Assembly: GCA_050260275.1 (NCBI GenBank)
Contig: JBLNBX010000237.1
Span: 1-9,948, forward strand
DNA: 9,948 bases
Reading direction: 5' to 3'
Source: DATMXS01 sp050260275
GTDB taxonomy: Bacteria > Acidobacteriota > Terriglobia > Bryobacterales > Bryobacteraceae
Below, one piece after another: positions 7,377 to 9,948 of the stretch. A program made the position numbers and the translations under genes. The notes under the pieces were generated by a model. It saw only the letters and a program-made list of their open reading frames with translations, was not told where the DNA came from and did no database searches. Within the stretch, counting starts at the first letter, position 1; every line of letters starts with the position of its first letter.

Positions 7377-7760
7377 ATGAGACTCAGCTACGTTCGAGTG
7401 CTGGTGGACAAGTTCCCAGAGTGCTTCAGGTTCTACAAGGATAAGCTCGGGCTGGAGCTCGTGTGGGGAGACGAGAACAACGTCTATGCGGAGTTCAAAG
7501 CCGAGGGCGACGCGAGAATCGCGATCTTCAGGCGCGAAGCGGCCGAATCGGCTCTGGGGCTCAAGCACGAACCCGGCGCGGCGCGCCGCTTCATGGTAGT
7601 GCTCGAGTGCAAGGACGTTGATGCCGCCGTGCAGGAGATCGAGGGCCGGGGCGAGGTGGCCATTGGCGCGCCCGTAGACCGCCCGGACTGGGGCGTTCGG
7701 ACGGCGCATTTCCTGGACCCCGACGGAAATCTGGTTGAGATCAACAGCCGCCTGAAGTAG
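7377..7760 (+). CDS. Glyoxalase/bleomycin-resistance (VOC) superfamily protein
   Basis: This 127-residue protein has the vicinal-oxygen-chelate fold pattern. The N-terminal half has a SYVRVLVDKFPECFRFYKDKL stretch typical of a beta-alpha unit (the FYKDKLGLEL turn is diagnostic). The C-terminal half has MVVLECKDVDAAVQEIEGRG and ends in HFLDPDGNLVEI, the family's closing strand with the last metal-ligand glutamate. The usual first-strand histidine is replaced by valine/leucine, so classic glyoxalase I chemistry is unlikely. The substrate cannot be told; resistance proteins and small-molecule enzymes share this fold. The ATG at 7377 has GAGGAG at 7368-7373, a rather short spacing of three bases. 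It is transcribed away from tgt, with 24 bp between the two starts. Confidence 0.85.
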   Translation: MRLSYVRVLVDKFPECFRFYKDKLGLELVWGDENNVYAEFKAEGDARIAIFRREAAESALGLKHEPGAARRFMVVLECKDVDAAVQEIEGRGEVAIGAPVDRPDWGVRTAHFLDPDGNLVEINSRLK

Positions 7761-7768
7761 GAAACGCA

Positions 7769-7785
7769 GCGGCCGCGGGCGCCGC
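7769..7785 (+). terminator. GC hairpin just after the VOC gene
   Basis: GCGGC (7769-7773) and GCCGC (7781-7785) can pair eight bases after the stop codon of the VOC gene. There is no T-run, so any termination would be weak or Rho-dependent. The stem may simply be the first element of the palindrome cluster. Confidence 0.25.
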
Positions 7786-7900
7786 AAGCCGATCAGAGGC
7801 TCCTGGCGGCGCAGGACGCCGTGCCGTGATACGGCCCGGCAGGAAGAGAGTCTGAAATCAGGGCCTTATTTCAGTCGGCCGAATAGGCCGCCAGAATTGC

Positions 7901-7945
7901 GGGCTTCAGCCCCTGGATGAAAGCCGGGCACAGGGGCTGAAGCCC
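7901..7945. repeat. 15-bp perfect inverted repeat made of two mini-palindromes
   Basis: GGGCTTCAGCCCCTG (7901-7915) is the exact reverse complement of CAGGGGCTGAAGCCC (7931-7945), separated by 15 bases. Each arm is itself a palindrome: GGGCT-TC-AGCCC and GGGCT-GA-AGCCC. The segment can therefore fold as one long hairpin or two short ones. Confidence 0.8.
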
Positions 7946-7968
7946 CCTTCCCTATATGAGCTCTCTCC

Positions 7969-7988
7969 GGCACGGCTGAAGCCGTGCC
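7969..7988. repeat. 9-bp palindrome with CTGAAG centre
   Basis: GGCACGGCT (7969-7977) pairs exactly with AGCCGTGCC (7980-7988) around GA. It is the cleanest single hairpin with the shared CT-GA-AG core and forms part of a longer direct repeat with 8017-8043. Confidence 0.8.
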
Positions 7989-8043
7989 CTGATACGAACC
8001 ACAATGTGCCGGCCGAGGCTGAAGCTGCGCCCTGATGCGAACC
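7974..8043. repeat. Imperfect direct repeat, period 43 bp
   Basis: The 27 bases at 7974-8000 recur at 8017-8043 with 24 of 27 identical. Each copy starts with GGCTGAAGC, then GCCCTGAT, and ends in CGAACC. The similarity goes beyond the palindrome, so the unit is longer than a simple hairpin. The second copy has lost part of its stem complementarity. Confidence 0.75.
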
Positions 8044-8053
8044 GACAGGAAAG

Positions 8054-8104
8054 GAGCCTCGTCCGGGGCTGATTCTAGTCGGACCGAGCATACTCGCGAG
8101 GCTC
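8054..8104. repeat. Nested inverted repeat
   Basis: GAGCCTCG (8054-8061) pairs with CGAGGCTC (8097-8104). Inside, GTCCG (8061-8065) can pair with CGGAC (8080-8084), sharing one base with the outer arm. The outcome is a two-storey or branched fold. Confidence 0.6.
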
Positions 8105-8121
8105 TTAATTGCGGCTATCAA

Positions 8122-8170
8122 CAACCTCGAGGCAGGGGCTTGGCCTCAGCTTAGGTTGCGCTGTCAGCGC
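8122..8170. repeat. Nested hairpin followed by a second small stem
   Basis: CAACCT (8122-8127) pairs with AGGTTG (8153-8158) and encloses GAGGC (8129-8133) with GCCTC (8143-8147). GCGCT-GTC-AGCGC (8158-8170) follows at once, overlapping by one base. Confidence 0.5.
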
Positions 8171-8189
8171 GGCCGAATCCGGTTCTTAC

Positions 8190-8245
8190 GCCCCTTTCAG
8201 GGGCTGTCTTGATGTCGTCGGAGCCCCCATGGCTTGCGCCATGGG
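8190..8245. repeat. Two hairpins with 6-bp and 8-bp stems
   Basis: GCCCCT-TTC-AGGGGC spans 8190-8204. CCCATGGC-TTGC-GCCATGGG spans 8226-8245. Both are perfect. The second lacks the CTGAAG core, so the cluster holds more than one palindrome type. Confidence 0.65.
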
Positions 8246-8280
8246 CTATTCTCTGTCGCCCTGCCGGGCTTCACTCCGGG

Positions 8281-8298
8281 CGTTCCGGCCCCGGAACG
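8281..8298. repeat. 8-bp palindrome
   Basis: CGTTCCGG (8281-8288) and CCGGAACG (8291-8298) pair perfectly around CC. It also lacks the CTGAAG core. Confidence 0.65.
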
Positions 8299-8327
8299 TG
8301 GGCTGAGAAGGATCCTGACTTGGGGGA

Positions 8328-8361
8328 CGGACTTCAGTCCGCGACCGGAGCTTCAGCTCCG
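8328..8361. repeat. Two adjacent CTTCAG-centred palindromes
   Basis: CGGACT-TC-AGTCCG (8328-8341) is followed after four bases by CGGAGCT-TC-AGCTCCG (8346-8361). The stems differ by paired changes, while the centre TTCAG is constant. Confidence 0.75.
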
Positions 8362-8386
8362 CACGGAGCGGCTCTTGAGATCACAT

Positions 8387-8421
8387 GCAGGGCTAAAGCC
8401 CTGCGCGGGCTCGAAGCCCGC
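8387..8421. repeat. Two abutting palindromes
   Basis: GCAGGGCT-AA-AGCCCTGC (8387-8404) is directly followed by GCGGGCT-CGA-AGCCCGC (8405-8421). The two hairpins share the GGGCT/AGCCC inner stem but differ in the loop and the outer pairs. Confidence 0.75.
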
Positions 8422-8485
8422 CCCCCATGCGCAATGCGAGCAGGCTCTTCCAGAAAGGCGAACCGGTTAAACCCTGCGCGGGTGG

Positions 8486-8516
8486 GCGATCGCTACCGGC
8501 TCCGGTCCGCGATCGC
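8486..8516. repeat. Nested inverted repeat with GCGATCGC arms
   Basis: The octamer GCGATCGC occurs at 8486-8493 and 8509-8516. Being self-complementary, it is both a direct and an inverted repeat. Between them ACCGG-CT-CCGGT (8495-8506) forms an inner stem. GCGATCGC equals the HIP1 octamer known from cyanobacterial genomes, but nothing else here suggests a cyanobacterium. Confidence 0.65.
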
Positions 8517-8547
8517 TAGCCTAAGGACGCGATTGCCAGCCTAAGGA
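8509..8547. repeat. Tandem 19-bp repeat, period 20, next to the oxidoreductase stop
   Basis: 8509-8527 and 8529-8547 match at 17 of 19 positions, each ending in AGCCTAAGGA. The second copy ends 11 bases before the stop codon of the gene that follows on the minus strand, so transcripts of that gene run straight through it. Confidence 0.7.
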
Positions 8548-8558
8548 AATGCTGAATC

Positions 8559-9948
8559 TTACGCCCGCACCGATTCGCGCCCGCGAGCGAGGGCCTTGCG
8601 GTCCAGTTCGAGCCAGCGCGGGTTCGCGATCAGCCGCTGCAGCGCGCCGTCGATTCTGGCCTCGGGCAGCAGGTTCGTAGCCTCAAGGAGCGCGCCCAAC
8701 ATGACCACGTTCGCCGCGCGCGCTTCGCCCAGCTCATCCGCAATCGCCGCAAACGGACGCGCGATCGCTTTCACGTCCGTGCGGCTGCAATCCGCGGGAA
8801 TCTCCGGCCCGTTGTAGAGCACCCATCCGCCGGGCTCCACATTGCCGATGAACTTCCTGAGCGACGGCTCGTTCAACGCCATGAGCACGTTCGGACGCGA
8901 AACCAGCGGCGAAGCCACTGGTTGCCTTGACAGCATGACGTGGCAGTTCGACGTGCCCGATCGCATCTCCGGACCGTACGACGGCAGCCAGGACACCTCC
9001 AGCCCAGCGTCCAGCCCCGCTTCGGCCAGGATTTCGCCCAGTAGCAGCACGCCCTGGCCACCGAATCCGGCAACGCGGATGCGCGCGTCGAAAGCCAGCG
9101 CTGCGCCATCGTCTCCGGCGGCGCAGTGTTCGCCGTCCTCGATCCCGAGAATGCGCGGCAGTTCAGAGAGCGGCGGCGCGGGCGGGGCGGCGGGGCGCGG
9201 TTGCGCTTCCTTCAGACGGTCGCGAAAGACGCCCAGCGGGAACTCCTTCATCATCTGTTCGCGCACATGCCGCTGCGCTTCGAGCGGTTTCTTCTTCCAG
9301 ATGGTCGGGCAGGGCGACAGGATCTCGACGAGCGAGAACCCCAGGCCTTTCACCTGCGCCTCGATCGCGCGCTTGATCGCGCGGCCGGCGGCGATGATCT
9401 GCTTGATGTTGCCCAGCGCGACGCGCTCGATGTAGACGGGCGCTTCGAGAGACGCGAGCAGCTCGCAGACGTGCAGCGGATAGCCCTCGCGGAAGGGCTC
9501 GCGCCCGAACGGCGTGGTGGTGGTCTTCTGCCCCAGCAGCGTCGTGGGCGCCATCTGCCCGCCGGTCATACCGTAGATGGCGTTGTTGATGAAGATGATC
9601 GTGATGGGCTCGCCACGGTTGGCGGTGTGCAGCATCTCGGCGCAGCCGATAGCCGCGAGGTCGCCGTCGCCCTGGTAGCTGATCACGATGCTATCGGGCC
9701 GGCTGCGCTTGAGGCCCATGCCCACGGCGGGCGCGCGCCCGTGCGCGGCCTGCACGTTCCCCGCATCGAAGTAGTAGTACACGAAGACGCCGCAGCCGAC
9801 CGGGCTCACCATGATGGTGCGGTCCTGCACGCCAAGATCGTCGATAGCGGCGGCCACCAGCTTGTGCGCGATGCCGTGCCCGCAGCCGGGGCAGTAGTGC
9901 GTCTGATGCTTGTCGGTGGCCTTGCGCTCGTAGCGCTCGTAGAACGCG
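8559..9948 (-). CDS. 2-oxoacid:ferredoxin oxidoreductase, fused beta and gamma subunits (5' end cut by window)
   Basis: These enzymes convert a 2-oxoacid plus CoA to acyl-CoA, CO2 and reduced ferredoxin. 462 residues are visible, and the frame stays open to the window edge. Residues 18-24 read YCPGCGH, the start of the beta subunit with its conserved cysteine pair. QGDGDLAAIG (92-101) and NN at 121-122 form the thiamine-pyrophosphate motif, followed by IYGMTGGQMAPTT (124-136). A Pro/Ala-rich linker (about 249-288) joins this to a gamma-subunit domain with GFGGQGVLLLGEI (294-306) and SYGPEMRSGTSN (323-334). A GTG at 9857 could be mistaken for the start, but it lies after the CPGC motif. The beta part most resembles the VorB/KorB-annotated branch, so the substrate may be 2-oxoglutarate or branched-chain 2-oxoacids. 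The alpha subunit is expected just upstream, outside the window. Confidence 0.93.
   Translation of the reverse strand, partial: AFYERYERKATDKHQTHYCPGCGHGIAHKLVAAAIDDLGVQDRTIMVSPVGCGVFVYYYFDAGNVQAAHGRAPAVGMGLKRSRPDSIVISYQGDGDLAAIGCAEMLHTANRGEPITIIFINNAIYGMTGGQMAPTTLLGQKTTTTPFGREPFREGYPLHVCELLASLEAPVYIERVALGNIKQIIAAGRAIKRAIEAQVKGLGFSLVEILSPCPTIWKKKPLEAQRHVREQMMKEFPLGVFRDRLKEAQPRPAAPPAPPLSELPRILGIEDGEHCAAGDDGAALAFDARIRVAGFGGQGVLLLGEILAEAGLDAGLEVSWLPSYGPEMRSGTSNCHVMLSRQPVASPLVSRPNVLMALNEPSLRKFIGNVEPGGWVLYNGPEIPADCSRTDVKAIARPFAAIADELGEARAANVVMLGALLEATNLLPEARIDGALQRLIANPRWLELDRKALARGRESVRA

Larger units (their letters stand above)
7761..8558. repeat. REP-like cluster of short palindromes, no gene
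   Basis: This convergent intergenic stretch of about 800 bp has no ORF with recognisable protein features. It contains more than a dozen short inverted repeats, several nested. A recurring core is CT-GA-AG or its complement CT-TC-AG, seen at 7901, 7934, 7974, 8329 and 8347, with variants at 8017, 8390 and 8407. Outer stem bases differ from copy to copy but stay complementary. Additional hairpins lie at 7823-7835, 7852-7874 (7-bp CTGAAAT stem) and 7876-7890. It resembles bacterial REP/short palindromic element clusters, which often lie between convergent genes. No REP-associated transposase is present here. Confidence 0.75.

Noticed and set aside
7356..7787. 143-codon minus-strand frame opposite the VOC gene
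   Set aside because: It is the antisense shadow of a gene with clear VOC features and a ribosome site; its own translation has no recognisable domain.
8486..8516. Cyanobacterial origin suggested by the HIP1 octamer
   Set aside because: Only two copies occur, as arms of a hairpin, while the TonB, Sec and repeat features fit Acidobacteriota better.
8109..8544. Plus-strand open frames of 65-111 codons in the repeat region
   Set aside because: They run through the palindromes in several overlapping frames, are rich in Arg/Ala/Pro/Ser/Gly as expected for GC-rich non-coding DNA, and lack ribosome sites and recognisable motifs.
7761..8558. CRISPR array
   Set aside because: Repeats are palindromes of differing sequence at irregular spacing; there is no constant repeat with uniform spacers and no cas gene.
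8559..9857. GTG at 9857 as the oxidoreductase start
   Set aside because: The frame continues upstream to the window edge and encodes the conserved YCPGCGH motif, so the true start is outside.

Overview
The window looks like a chromosomal segment of a GC-rich, Gram-negative bacterium, most likely an Acidobacteriota member of the Solibacter/Bryobacter kind. This is an inference from three things: a TonB with long proline runs and a glycine-rich GGVPGGVPGG-type segment, the exbB-exbD-exbD order, and a non-coding stretch packed with short CTGAAG-centred palindromes. No rRNA gene or other taxonomic marker is present, so the assignment is tentative.

Positions 7352 down to 19 hold a run of minus-strand genes. 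In transcription order they are tgt (queuosine tRNA-guanine transglycosylase), yajC, secD, secF, tonB, exbB, exbD and a second exbD. tgt-yajC-secD-secF is a classic bacterial order: YajC and SecDF form the accessory module of the Sec translocon, and SecDF uses the proton motive force to pull secreted proteins across the inner membrane. A complete TonB energiser follows directly: ExbB and two ExbD-type proteins form the proton channel, and TonB carries the energy to outer-membrane receptors. So two proton-driven envelope machines lie in one possible transcription unit. Hairpins sit in the gaps between secD and secF, between secF and tonB, and between exbB and the first exbD, and could set different expression levels.

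At 7377-7760, divergent from tgt with only 24 bp between the two start codons, lies a small plus-strand gene of the glyoxalase/VOC superfamily.

Positions 7761-8558 (about 800 bp, between convergent genes) contain no credible gene. They are packed with more than a dozen short inverted repeats, nested stems and two direct-repeat pairs. Many palindromes share the core CT-GA-AG or CT-TC-AG while the outer stem bases change in matched pairs. This REP-like cluster is the most unusual part of the window.

From 8559 to the window end runs the 3' part of a minus-strand gene for a 2-oxoacid:ferredoxin oxidoreductase. The thiamine-pyrophosphate-binding beta subunit and the gamma subunit are fused in one polypeptide; its start, and presumably the alpha-subunit gene, lie beyond the right edge.
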